Shown one piece after another: positions 20,640 to 31,280 of a stretch of 64,000 nt of DNA (positions are counted from its first letter, which is position 1; each line of letters starts with the position of its first letter). Origin of the DNA: Amborella trichopoda (taxonomy: Eukaryota > Streptophyta > Magnoliopsida > Amborellales > Amborellaceae); the NCBI RefSeq assembly GCF_000471905.2, contig NW_006498435.1:2641280-2705279 (forward strand), given 5' to 3'. The notes below the pieces were generated by a model. It was not told the DNA's origin. It did not search any database and was given only the letters and a program-made list of their open reading frames with translations. Both the position numbers and the translations under genes were made by a program.

Positions 20640-22959
20640 GTGGTTTGGCTATTGAAGTGGCTCGCATTCTTTCATCAAGATTGTCCGCCATCAATTGGAC
20701 AGGTTTGAACACTCGACCTCTTCAGGTTAAGGAATCAACTTCGCCAGCTTGGAGCTCGATAGGGTAAGCCTTAGCGAGAGTAATGGGTGACCTCGGGGTT
20801 TTGACCCCTTGTTTGGAAGATGATCCCTTTTTCTCAGCTTTGACCCTATCAATCTCGAGGGCATCATCTTCGTCATACTGGTCCCACTTAGGAGGATCAT
20901 CATAGCTCAGGGACAAAGAGTTTCCTCTAAGAAAACTGAAAAGATCTTCTTCAACTTCTTGGAGATGATGATCACAAGCAAATATGAATTGGCTGGGATC
21001 ATCTTCTTCGTCTTCATTTTCAATCATGTGAATGATAACATCCTCCTTTGAGTTACTCGGAGCTACCGTTTCCTCGGTCATTGTGGCGGTATTTTTAGGG
21101 AGAGGGTTTGTAAAGATACCTATCTTTTGATTAGGTTCTTCAATAGGTTGATTTCTAGGTCTGACAGTGTTGTTGCCCCTATTAATCAACCCTTGAATCA
21201 CTTGCTTCAAGTAGAAACAGCTTTGGGTATCATGGACATGGTTTCTGTGCCACTTGCACCATCTATTCTTATCCTTAACATCAAATGGTGGTTCAGATGG
21301 TGGTGAGAGTTGAACCATGTTTTTCTTCATGAGTAACTCCAGCACTTTTTCTTACGGGTCTTTGAGATGAGTGAAGTTGTCATCTCGCCTTCGATTGTTA
21401 TTTTGAGCGTGAGCTCTAAGCTGACCCCTTCGATTTTGATTCCCATTATTGTGCTGGGTGACTGAACCTAAAAGAAAATTTCGTTAACTGGACCAGAAGC
21501 TTTCACCTTGCCGTTGCTCTAATTTTTATTCTGGGGAGTCGTGATGGGTGTCCCTCTCGCCCTTTCATGTCACGCCACCCACTCGATCATGGAGTCGAAA
21601 GAGTGGGGGATAAGTCCCTGGCTAGAGAAGGTCCTGTATTCAGGAGCTGCATTTTCTAAGGCCATGGAGATTTTAGTTGGGTCAGGGAGTGGACATTCGA
21701 TGACCCACATCACCGCCTCACAGAAGCAACCGATAAAATCATCGAAGGATTCTCCTGGGTTTTGTTTGGATGCACTGAGCTCGCCCAGGGAAAGAGATCT
21801 TAGTGTCGACCACCGGTAATGAGAGACGAACTGGTTGAACATTTCGTCTAGAGTTATGTGTGGTTGAGCAGTCATTATTCTTTGATGCCAATTTAAAGCC
21901 TCATCGATCAAAGTTTGTGAGAATAGGGCCTTCAACTGGTTAGGCCTGTCTCGCCAGATTCGTATGGAGAGGAGGTACGCGTTAAATTTGTTTTTAAACT
22001 CTGGGATGACAAATCCAGGGGGAAGGTCTTCCATGCCTCCAAAGGTCTCATGAACGTAGGCCTTTAGGGTTAGAATATCATGCATGCCCATTCTTATGAG
22101 CATATCCTACATCACTTTTAAAGTGTCCTCTTGTTGAGTATTCGGCATGAGAGTAAGCTCAGGTGGGTTCCCCAGCATAGACTTGATGAGTCGAAACTAG
22201 GGGTAGACGTTGGTCTTCTTGGGCCTTAGATTGATGAGCCGCTGTTACCAGGGAAATTTGATACATTTGTGCCTGAGGGGCGTACTGACCCATAGGTGTC
22301 GCCACCAGTTGCGGAAATGGCACGGTTTGTTGGATCAGATGTACCAGAGCTATCGATTGGAGAATCGGCTGATTTGGTTGTGCTAGGGGTTGACTTATGC
22401 TAATAGGCTGGTTTAAGAGTGACCCATGAACTGGGGCTCGGACAGTGTAACCTAGATCAATTAGACTCTTAAGGGTGGCCTGGACATCCATCTCACCTAA
22501 GGGTTGGTCTATATTGACACCTCTGCTGCGTACCGTATTGAGGACGTCTTGAGCTGTACTATGGTGACTCGAGGTTGGGTTAGACCTCCTAGACGTAGAT
22601 GGGTCTTGATTTTGAGATTGTTGAGCCTCAAGGTTATCTGGGTGCGACTTTTGGGGGGCATTAGATACATCATGGACCTCTCCCCTCACACGACTCCTAC
22701 TTTGGTTGCCTAAGGTTACACGGCTCCTACTGTGGCTATGTAAGGTTCCCTATATGACAACGTCCGGTAGGACCCCCTGGCTATTCAATGTTTTTTGGAC
22801 CATACACACCTTGGGATTGGGAGTAGATCCTTGGGAACCTTCCTCTAGTTGGAGACCGGGGGGTCAGATTATGGACAGAGCTGAGTTCTGACCGTAATCC
22901 CAAGGGATTGCGGCATAGTGGTCCCTAGGTTTGGGAAGGTAGGGCTTAGAGTCAGCCAT
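20640..22959 (-). pseudogene. gag: gag of element C
   Basis: The chosen start is the ATG at 22959-22957, reading MADSKPYLPKPRDHY. A Gln/Pro/Ser-rich region follows ('SQNQDPSTSRRSNPTSSHHS', about 22640-22580). The gag core is at 22103-21570 ('YVHETFGGMEDLPPGF', 'FKNKFNAYLLSIRIWRDRPN', 'SFDDFIGCFCEAV'). A CHHC-type knuckle is at about 21275-21200 ('WCKWHRNHVHDTQSC', then 'FYLKQVIQGLINRGN'). Several stops and frame changes, notably at about 22150 and 21560. The core length and knuckle style agree with Tat gag. Confidence 0.8.
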
Positions 22960-24348
22960 GGAGTGGTAAAGAAGCTTGCAAATGAAAATTAAAGTGTGTA
23001 AAGAAGATTGCAAATGAAAATAAAGTCAAGCACACAGGCACACAATAAGAAATAAAACAAATGAGTGTTCAGCACTAATGGCGCCTAGTGATGCGCGCTT
23101 CGAGGTGAAACTCCTAAGAATGTATGGTCAAAGCAGTGAAACCAAGCATAGTTTGTGCTAAGTCGAGCATGACCCGAGTCAAGGATGACACGAACTGGAC
23201 ATGGTTCAGGGAGCGTGCAAGCAACCGTCAATCATTTTTTTTCTTTTCTTTTTTGTATTTTTTTATTTTTTTCTTTTTAAATTTGATGAAAAACAACTAA
23301 ACTAAGCATGATGAAAGCATGGAAAACATGAATTAATTAACAAGAATGAAATCATAAATTCATGAATAGAGCAGGTCTACCTGAAGCAATATATTTTTTT
23401 ATATTTTAAACAAATTATTTTGAGCAAAACATTAGTGAAAAAGCACAAAAAAGGCTCTGGAACAGGTCTGTGGGGTCTTAGAATTTTCTGGGACCTCTGT
23501 GATACGGCAGCACGGGTCGTGTAGCATTTGTAGGTTGGGTGGCACAAGTCGTGTCACCAAAAAAAAAAATATTTTTTATTTTTTATTTTTATCTTGTTGA
23601 TCTTGATGAAATAAGGCTACTAAAACTTGCAAAAGTAGAAAAATCAAAATTTTTGATGAAAAAAAATTAAAAAAAAGTGAAACAGAAGAACAATAGATAG
23701 AGCATACCTGCATCAAGTAAAATATTTTTTTGGTATTTTTAAAAATTCTATTTTGGTTTGAAAGTATTTGAGCAATCACAAGAAAGGTCCAGGACCCAGC
23801 CTGTAAAATTTTAAATTTTGAATTGGGAAATGGGGGGAACCAGAGAGCGCATTGCCGTAGACTTGGGTGGCACAATCTGTGTCACCTGGGCAGCATGCCC
23901 TGTGTCGCTCGGGCGGCAGGCCCTGTGTTGTCTGGGCAGCACGCCTAGTGTCGCCAAAATTTTTTGTTTTTGATATTTTTGCTTTATTGTTTTCATGTAT
24001 ATCTTAATAAAATAAGCTAGCTGTAAAGTGTTTCCTCACCCAGGGTGTAGTCAAGGGCTTATATTTCCTAGGCTAAGACCTCATCTTTTGTTTCCCAAGC
24101 TTTCAGCTCTTTCTCGAGCTCATCAAATTCGTCCCTCATTCTTCATATCTCTGCTTTTAGGGCCATCATCATGTTGAAGCGGGCGATCGCCCCTTCATTG
24201 AGATTAGATCTCTGAGAAGCCGCAACATCCCTCCTCTGTGTATGGGCCTCAAGTGATTAATGATGACATGTGAGTTAGGATTCCAGAGCAGCCAAGGCGA
24301 ATCCTCTAATTTTCGTGTTGTTGTCTCCTGTTCAAGCTCCTTTATCAG
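22960..24348 (-). other. Leader between PMD ORF and gag of element C
   Basis: Non-coding. On the minus strand there are two related blocks of about 330-350 bases, each with GC hairpins, a 'TCCTGGACC' or 'CAGACCTG' phrase, A/T runs, and 'TTTACTTGATGCAGGTATGC' or 'TATTGCTTCAGGTAGACC', the latter two resembling 3' splice sites. A T-rich tract is at 23230-23280. No PBS or LTR end was found. Confidence 0.5.
23480..23955 (-). repeat. GC hairpin repeats in the leader of element C
   Basis: Minus-strand units such as GGCGACAC...CGTGCTGCCC, GCGACACAGGGCATGCTGCCC-like and GGTGACAC...GTGCCACCC lie at 23955-23855 and again at 23560-23480. They share the arms of the 13340-14645 array but with shorter spacing and only a few units. 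Confidence 0.75.
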
Positions 24349-27300
24349 TCATCCCTCCACCTCGTTTATGGCACCATCAAAGTATGGGAGAACCTCTGGT
24401 GTGCCCCCTAGAAAGGCAATCTTCCTTAACTTCTGGATCGCATCGTCAAATTCAGTAAGAGGCAAATCCTTCAGTCTCTGAACACTCAGGTGAAGCATGT
24501 CCATAATTATGTCAGGCATCCCATTGAAACTAGGCCTGGACGATGCTGCTGAGGCCACCACGATGGAAGAAGCTTTGATCTCAATGGTTGGGCTCGAAGG
24601 GATGATAGCCATGTGAGTCACTGACTCTTCTAAAGCAATCGCGAAGCCTAAAGCCTTGGGCTCCTTAGATTCAGATGAAGCCCCGGTCTCAATCTCCTCG
24701 GTCTCCTCAACATTAGCCTCCTCACCTGGCCCTTCACTCACGACCCTGCTCTCATCAGGCTCAGCCCTCTCAGGACCAGATTCTACCCTTGGGCCCTCAA
24801 TCATAGTCTCACTCTGAGCTTCTCCTTGTCTCTCAACCTCTGGAGCCACTACATCAGTCTTAGCAGGTTCATCCCCTTTAGGGCCAACTTCTTCTCCTTG
24901 CCCCTCACCCTCTAGAACAGTCTCAATAAGCGCAGGAACAACCTCCTCACCTTGACCTTCTCCTGTTGAGGCTACCATTCTAGTCACTGCAAGCTCCAAA
25001 GCAACCTCTTCTCCCTGCCCCTCACTCTCTGGAGCAGTCTCAATAAGAGTAGGAACAACCTCCTCACCTTGACCATCGACTGTTGAGGCCACCATTCTGG
25101 TCTCAGCATGCTCCAAAGTAGCATCTTTTCCTTGTCTTTCACCCTCTGACATGACCTCCATAAGCTCTAGGTCAGCTTCTTCTCTTTGCCCTTCCGCCTC
25201 CTGAACTGCCACCTCAACCTCGACAAGTTTTAGGGGTCACCTCCTCCTTTTGGCCTTCAGTCTCGGTTGTGGCCTCTTCTACCAGATCGTCATCCCTCAC
25301 AACCCAAGCCTCTATTACTTCTTCTTCTGGATCTACATTCTCTGGGACCATTGCCTCTGAACCCCCAAGATCTCCCTCTTGAGAATGGCCTACATCACTC
25401 ATAATTTCATCACCTGGGGCAACAACTTCCTGTTGCTTAGGTGCCTCATGAATCATAGGTCTCTCCTCCTGGGGGATGCTAGGGCCTTCACAGCTCATGA
25501 CTGCTGCCTTTGCCTCTGTCGGGGCAGCAATTTCTTGAGGTTCAGAGGTCCTCCCAACTTCAGGTTCCTCTCCTTCTACAACAATAGCAGAACCTTCATC
25601 TTCAGCCCCAACAATCTCCATTGGAGCTAGATCTAACTCATGGGACGTTCTTGGAACCTCGGGCACCACCTCTAGCTTAGGTGTCCCCTCTCTATCAGAA
25701 ACAATGATGATGGGCTCAGAGGGACCAGAGTCATCTACCTCAGTCTCTGAAGAAGTAGAAAACTACTTAGGAGAAGTAGTGGATGATGGAGAAAGGCTGA
25801 GGGTGACTTAGAAAGAGTAGTGAGTGAACCTGAGGAGGCAGAATATGAAGAGCTATCCCCTGATTCTAGAATGATAGGAAGTTTTACACTCCTGCATTTT
25901 GAAGCAGATCTGACTGCCGGAGTCAGTGCGCAAGTGCCAGTGGGGGAAGCGTGCTTCCTTTTCTTCCCTCCTTCTGTCAAAGGAGTAGTCGCCTCAGAAC
26001 TCCCCTCTCGAGAAGAGGCTCCTGCAAGAGTGTTGTGCGGGCCTCTCCATATTAGTGCATTCAAGTCTTGGATCAGGCAACCTTCATGACTAGAGACCTT
26101 TCGGCCCTCCTTCCATTGAAAGATAGAAGAAAGGCTGTCAAAGAGGCTCCCCAGCCCCTTCTCCATGGTAAGAAGCTGCGGTGAAGAATTGTCTGCTGCT
26201 ATTTCTCATGATATTCCAAGAGCTGGCCAGTTCCAATCGTAGTCCAGGGAAAAGACCTCGCCTAGGGGTGGAGTCCTGATGATCTTCCTCTTCTTGGTGT
26301 CTTGGTACCATTTGTAGTTTTTTCCTTTCCATGGATGATTAGCTTCCCAATACCCCCAGTTGGTAATCCTCCACCAGCGTGCTTAGGCTCAGTTGCTCGG
26401 ACCCCTTGTGCCAGAATGCGAAACCACATATTTGCTAACTTCTGTCATCTCCAAACATTCATGTGATGCAGATATGCTCTAGCTGCCACATTTCTCGAAG
26501 AGTCCCTAGATCTTCCTTCTTCCCTATGTTTACTTTGCCATGTCTTTTCTCGAAGAATATAGAGAAGGGGCAGCCTTGATCGAGCCCGTGCTGACGAGCG
26601 AAATGATGCAGGAAGTACCCTTTAAGCCTAGCACCATAGAGGGTTCTGTAAGGCCAAACTCCCCTTCTAATGCTAAAGATAAACATGAGATCCTGGATGG
26701 TGGTAAGAGCACCATCCAGCTCCTTACCCATTTCGTTAATAAAGGCTCGGTCAGTAAAGCCCCCAACTGGAAAGGCGACCCGACGCATACTGGAGGACTC
26801 ATTCCCAAATAGGTTCCGTGCATCCCTCAGACTGTGAACGATAACCTTCTGCCCAGCAATCCTCATCAGGAATGGGCACATCTTCTCCCCCACACCTGGA
26901 TTTTTGACATAAGTGGACAGGAAATAGGCTCCTAGCCACCCCTACACATAGTGATGGGGAATGGTGTCTTGAAGTCCCTAGGGAAAGCTTCACCTCCAAC
27001 GAGGCCATTACCCCCTTCCTTGCTTTGATAGGCCATCCCCCTCGAAATAGCTCCCAGTTCATGGTAGATGCTGCATAGGACTGGTTGTGCAAAGGCATAC
27101 TGGCACCCCGTCACCATGTCACAAGCCACATAGAGCGTGCCTGGATGAATTGTAGCGGCTCCCTCAGGAAGCATGAATTTGCAAAGAAACAAGGCTTGAT
27201 AGGCGGCCAAAAAGACACAATCATTACTGGCCTAGAACTGGTAAATTGGAAGCATCCCCTTCGCAGCTTCCTTCCCTTTCCCTCTTGAGACAACTGGACC

Positions 27301-28070
27301 AGCGCTCTCAGGATAATCCCTGCATAAGAATTTCAGCCATTCAGCAAAGGTCACACGACCATTGCTGGATTTGGGGTACAGTAGCTCGTAAATCTCAAAT
27401 ATCTCTTGAAGACCAGCAGGCGATTTGTCTTCCCCTAGGCAAACACCACCAAAGATGACTGAGTTCTGAGGCACAAACTCGTCATACATTGCTTCGAACA
27501 GTGGAAGGCCGCCAATGAAGTGAAGATCTAGTAAGGAGATTCTTGCCTCGCTATGCCTAAGGAGCCATGTGTTGCTAACATGACTCCATGTCTCTAGCAG
27601 TGCCTTAATAGTATTCGAGCACCGATCATAGTAGCAGGCCGAGCACTAAACCACTGCTAGCAGGGAGGCATGCTCGAGAGTGCCCCTATACAGGTGCAAC
27701 ACCTTGATGGTTCAGGGAGAGTACCCCTTCAAATACTGGTGCTCCCCTTACACTCGGATACCAGTAGAAGACCATATTAGCCCCTTTGTCTTCACCATTA
27801 TCTTCACCAATGAGGAAAAATTCTCATCAGACACCACATTCCTATGCATGCAATGAAGGAGGGTCACCCCTTCTTCAATACTGATATTTCCATCATTGTC
27901 TTCCCGGACCTCAAAGTGACACTAAGGGGCCACTCTGGTTTTTATATTGATCCTGTCAACCAAATGGGCTCACCCCTGACCAGGCTCTCACTAGTAAATT
28001 TACTGGTGCCAAGCTCTCCTTCCTTTGGAGGGTTCTTCACATCAAGGATTCTGTAAGAAGACCCGGCCAT
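24349..28070 (-). pseudogene. Plant mobile domain (PMD) protein upstream of gag, broken
   Basis: The chosen start MAGSSYRILDVKNPP is at 28070. PMD blocks follow: 'LLETWSHVSNTWLLRHSEA' with 'RISLLDLHFIGGLPLFEAMYDE' at about 27580-27480; 'FLCKFMLPEGAATIHPGTLY' at 27190-27130; 'AFAQPVLCSIYHELGAISRG'; 'FLMRIAGQKVIVHSLRDARN'; and 'PYRTLYGARLKGYFLHHFAR' at about 26640. Next come 'HPWKGKNYKWYQDTKKRKI' (26330), a Ser/Thr-rich linker, and an acidic tail with repeats (25670-24700). At least six stops or frame changes. PMD is known in plant genes (MAIN/MAIL) and in transposons; here it occupies the sense ORF1 slot of a Tat element. Its biochemical role is unknown. Confidence 0.72.
24880..25212 (-). repeat. 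Coding tandem repeats (GEGQGEEV units) in PMD ORF tail
   Basis: Protein-level repeats 'GQGEEVVPTLIETAPESE', 'GQGEEVALELAVTRMVAST', 'GQGEEVVPALIETVLEGE', 'GQGEEVGP' make two copies of a unit of about 44 residues. The wider segment 24700-25669 is acidic (Glu-rich) and likely disordered. Confidence 0.75.
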
Positions 28071-28161
28071 TATATAAAGCTCAAGGACATACTTTCGTGT
28101 GCGAATCACTAAGGCACTGACTATCACTGTGCGTGAAAGGAATTTACTAGCGTCACGCATG

Positions 28162-28440
28162 GCTAATGCCAGTTGTGTTCGTCAAGGCTAACACCAGCTA
28201 TGTTTGTCAAGGCCCAACGCCGATTGTGTTCCTCAAGGCTATCGCTAATTGTGTTTGACAAGGAACAGCGTCGACTGCGTTTCTCACAGGCTGACGCCGA
28301 ATGTGTTTGTCAATGCCCAACGCCGGCTATGTTCATCACAGCTAGCCCTGACTGTGTTTGACAAAGCCCAGCGCCAACTGCGTTTCTCAAACGCTAACGA
28401 CAGTTGTGTTCTCAAGACCATCGCCGCTTGTGATTTTCGA
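28162..28440 (+). repeat. Tandem array, 25-26-bp unit, about 11 copies
   Basis: Units follow the pattern CTAACGCCAGTTGTGTTTGTCAAGG with many substitutions and no spacers. It marks the visible beginning of an A-type 3' region. Weakly similar 'AGCGTCGATTG/AGCACCGGTTG' phrases occur at 47395-47545 in element D. Confidence 0.85.
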
Positions 28441-29589
28441 GCAGCACCGTCTGTGATCAAATCTCTCACACGTGCCATGAATTACGCATGTGCCATCTCG
28501 AATCCCGAGTGCACCGCCTAATAACTGCCAGCCGCGACGTGGTCTGACACGCATCCTCGCTCGTGTGGATGGTGACTGTCGCCTCCCAAGGACCGTTAGC
28601 TGCTAGCGATTGTTCGCTTCCCTACGACCTCTCAGCTTCTCGTCGGGAAACTTCCCCACTCGTCGAAAACCCACTGTCGCACTTTCCCCTCTCTTTCGCG
28701 ATGGAAACAAATCACCGGAAAACTGTCGGAAGCTTGTGGAAGGTTTCTGCTACACCTTCAGTCCCTGTTCCAGTAGCCCACGACCCTTGCCAGAACTTCT
28801 AAGGCTTAGACACTGGCAACTTCCCCAAACAAAGAAGATGACTCTAACTCCCCTGTGTACCCTGTGAACTAGCTGAAGTTCCCAACCGAAAACCTCTGCT
28901 CGTCCATTGGATTTCTTGCAACCCTCACTCGAGTACTCTACGTCACGCTGGAGTTCTCGTCGGGAAGTATTTCTCTCACTCACTGCTAAATTTCCTTAGC
29001 AACTTTACCCAATGTTAAAATAGTAAAATGGGGTTTACCCCCGTTATATAGTTGAAGCTTCCCCGAAGTGCCCTGAACACGGTAGAAATGCCAGTCAGAT
29101 TCTTGAAGACCAAACTGCGATGGGCCAGACCAGGTCGGGCTCAAGCCTGCAGCTTGAACACAAGTCACCGCCACCCAAGTAGCACTGAACATCCAGTTTC
29201 AGATGGATCGAGATTGGGTTGGGGCCAGGTCCGAGGCCCGGACTCAGACCAACGTCGTTCGACCGACGCCAATAACTGCTCAGCGACGTTCCCACAACTA
29301 TCGCCCAAGTTGGCACCGTGTGTGCCAATGCTATTGTCGACCACACTAGCGCTAGCCAGGCTTCTACCGTGTGTGTTTGGCCTATGCCTTGGCCTGTCAT
29401 CCCCAGTGGAGTTATGAGCATGACATTGCCCTTCATCACGAGGGAGTCACGCTTGCCCCCTAATCCCCAGTGAAGTCTGTTCGCCATCCCTCGGCAGGTC
29501 ACCATCTTCAACTGATCCCTCTACTTGTGTATGGCCTCAACCACTTTATCCCAGGGAGTCGGATTGCCTTCCACAGACTTCTTCCACAT
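28441..29589 (+). other. A-type 3' non-coding region, first part
   Basis: It parallels D 47650-49190. Landmarks are 'CCGTTAGCTGCTAGCG' and the 'GGAAACTTCCCCACTCGTCG' stretch (28600-28700), a conserved GGGGTTTACCCCC block (29003-29052), and 'ATCCCCAGTGGAGT' motifs complementary to the family PBS (29399-29412, 29463-29476). ORFs on both strands show no conserved protein and are not called. Confidence 0.6.
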
Positions 29590-30120
29590 GGAGCTTCATC
29601 CACATGGCGACCCACATAATGGTCTAGATGCACGACCTTAAACTGCATGGTCCAAACTATATGCCCTGCAACTGTAGCGGAGGTCTAGTTGCATGACCTT
29701 AGACTGCGTGGTCCTAGCTACATGACCTAAAACTGTAGCAATAAACTAGATGCACGAACCTAAACTGCATGGTCAAAACTATATGACCTTAAACTGTAGC
29801 AGAGGTCTAGTTGCACGACCTTAAACTGCATGGTTTTAGCTACATGACTTTAAACTGCATGGCCATGGTCCAAACTATATGACCTTAAAATGTGACGGAG
29901 GTCTAGTTGCACGACCTTAAACTGCATGGTTTTCGTTATACGACATTAAACTGCATAGCCATGGTTCAAACTATATGACCTTAAACTGTAGCGGAGGTCT
30001 AGTTGCACGACCATAAACTGTATGGTCCTAGCTATATGACTTCAAACTGCATAGCCACGGCGCAAGTCATATGACATTAAATCATAGTACATGTCCTGAC
30101 CGCTTGATGTTAAACTACTT
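29590..30120 (+). repeat. Tandem array with 'TGACCTTAAACTG' core (A-type 3' region)
   Basis: Units of about 36 bp, partly arranged as about 72-bp dimers: 'GTCTAGTTGCACGACCTTAAA' then 'CTGCATGGTCCAAACTATATG' then 'ACCTTAAACTGTAGCGGAG'. The same family occurs in D (49195-50345) and, inverted, in F (61775-63070). Such arrays are a known feature of the hypervariable 3' region of Tat/Ogre elements. Confidence 0.9.
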
Positions 30121-31280
30121 TGCCCAGGTTTTGGAGGCATGACCTTAAACATGCCCCCCCACACACACGCACACGCCCTTTACATACGTCTTCACGTATG
30201 CCTTCGCTAATCGACAAGTTCGTGTGCACACACCACCTTCATCAACTCCCCAATGTACCCGTTCACTTCGTTACCCTCCATCATTCCCTAACCGCCAGCC
30301 ATCCCCCATTCATACTCGTCGAGAGCAAGTGAGTTACCACTTTCCACCTCCCATCTATACACCATCTATCTTTCAAAGGCAGCCTTGTTCCATCTCCCCA
30401 AAGTGAGTCAAACCACCACCATATTCACTCAAATGGTCTCCACAAACTGGCATTCGTCGCCACCACAGTTCAGCTGTATGACCTTAAACTATAGTGCACG
30501 TCCTGGCCACATGATGTTAAAAGGCTTTGCCTAGGTCCCGAATGCATGAACTTAAACATGCCCTCACAAAAAAAAAAAAAGAACAATAAAGGGCATGGTG
30601 TAAACTTGAACAAGGGAACGCCATGAGTAAAAATGATGGACGGACATGATCACAAAACCATGAGTAAGAGAGTTCCATGAATAAAATCCCTGGCATGGTG
30701 AAAACCTGAAAGGGCATTGTGAGTAAAAATGCAAGAATAAGGGTGGACATGGCCTAAAGGTCATGGGAAAAAGAGCCCGAATAAAAGGAAGTTGGTGAAA
30801 ACGTCTCTACGGTGCCACTTCCCAAGTCCAAGCGAAAACCCGCAAAGGGCGCTTGGACCAATAAGCAGGTTGATGCAGCACACGCTTCATGGGCAGCTTC
30901 AGCTAACATTCAAAATGAAAATTCCCTGGTGTCAGAATGCTTTGATATCATGAACAAAAAATACAAGCTTCAGGAAGATTCCGACAGTTTGAGTCCGTTC
31001 ACAAAAGGACCCAAGAGTCAGAAGAATTGCTAAGGCGGCAGGTCAAGGTCCCATGCTAAAGGATCGCATTTCCAACAAGTCAACAAAAAAGAAGAAAATC
31101 ACAATGGCAAGTCAAAGATTCCTCCAAAGGCTCTTCAACCCAAGACTTCAGGGTGATGCCTCACCTAGAGGCCACCTCGCCAAACCCCTCCCAAGCCGAC
31201 AGGCTCAGACTTTCAGGATAGACCAACACAAAGCCCATGATTGGACCCAGTAGGATGGGGCCCATAGAGGTACCTTGCTT
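30121..31280 (+). other. A-type 3' non-coding region, second part
   Basis: 30160-30480 is C-rich and parallels D 50340-50660. 30570-30800 holds alternating 'CATGAGTAAAAATGATGG' and 'CATGGTGAAAACCTGAAA' phrases, parallel to D 50750-50960 and inverted F 61040-61270. 30812-31040 ('CCCAAGTCCAAGCGAAAACC', 'CAATAAGCAGGTTGATGCAG') matches D 50995-51065. Similarity then jumps at 31281 into LTR sequence; the part equivalent to D 51480-52450, including the purine tract and LTR start, is missing. Confidence 0.65.

Larger units (their letters stand above)
11263..28115 (-). mobile_element. Element C: LTR-less Tat-like Ty3/gypsy element flanked by PMD ORFs
   Basis: Minus-strand order is: PMD ORF (28070-24349), leader with hairpin repeats (24348-22960), gag (22959-20640), protease (20600-19880), RT (18800-17560), RNase H (17560-17000), integrase (17000-15657). 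Then come a 3' region, the large hairpin array (14645-13340) and a PMD ORF on the opposite strand (11481-13054). Extra ORFs upstream of gag in sense, or beyond pol in antisense, are known for Tat-lineage elements. No LTR, PBS or target duplication was found at either edge. C sits where A's gag ends (11262) and an A-type 3' region begins (about 28116). The plus-strand PMD part could alternatively be a separate element. Confidence 0.5.

Noticed and set aside
24260-27458. Plus-strand ORFs at 24260, 25379, 25820, 26540 and 27085
   Set aside because: Shadows of the minus-strand PMD pseudogene.
28162-28440. CRISPR-like short repeats
   Set aside because: Units are contiguous without unique spacers and the DNA is plant nuclear; it is a tandem array.
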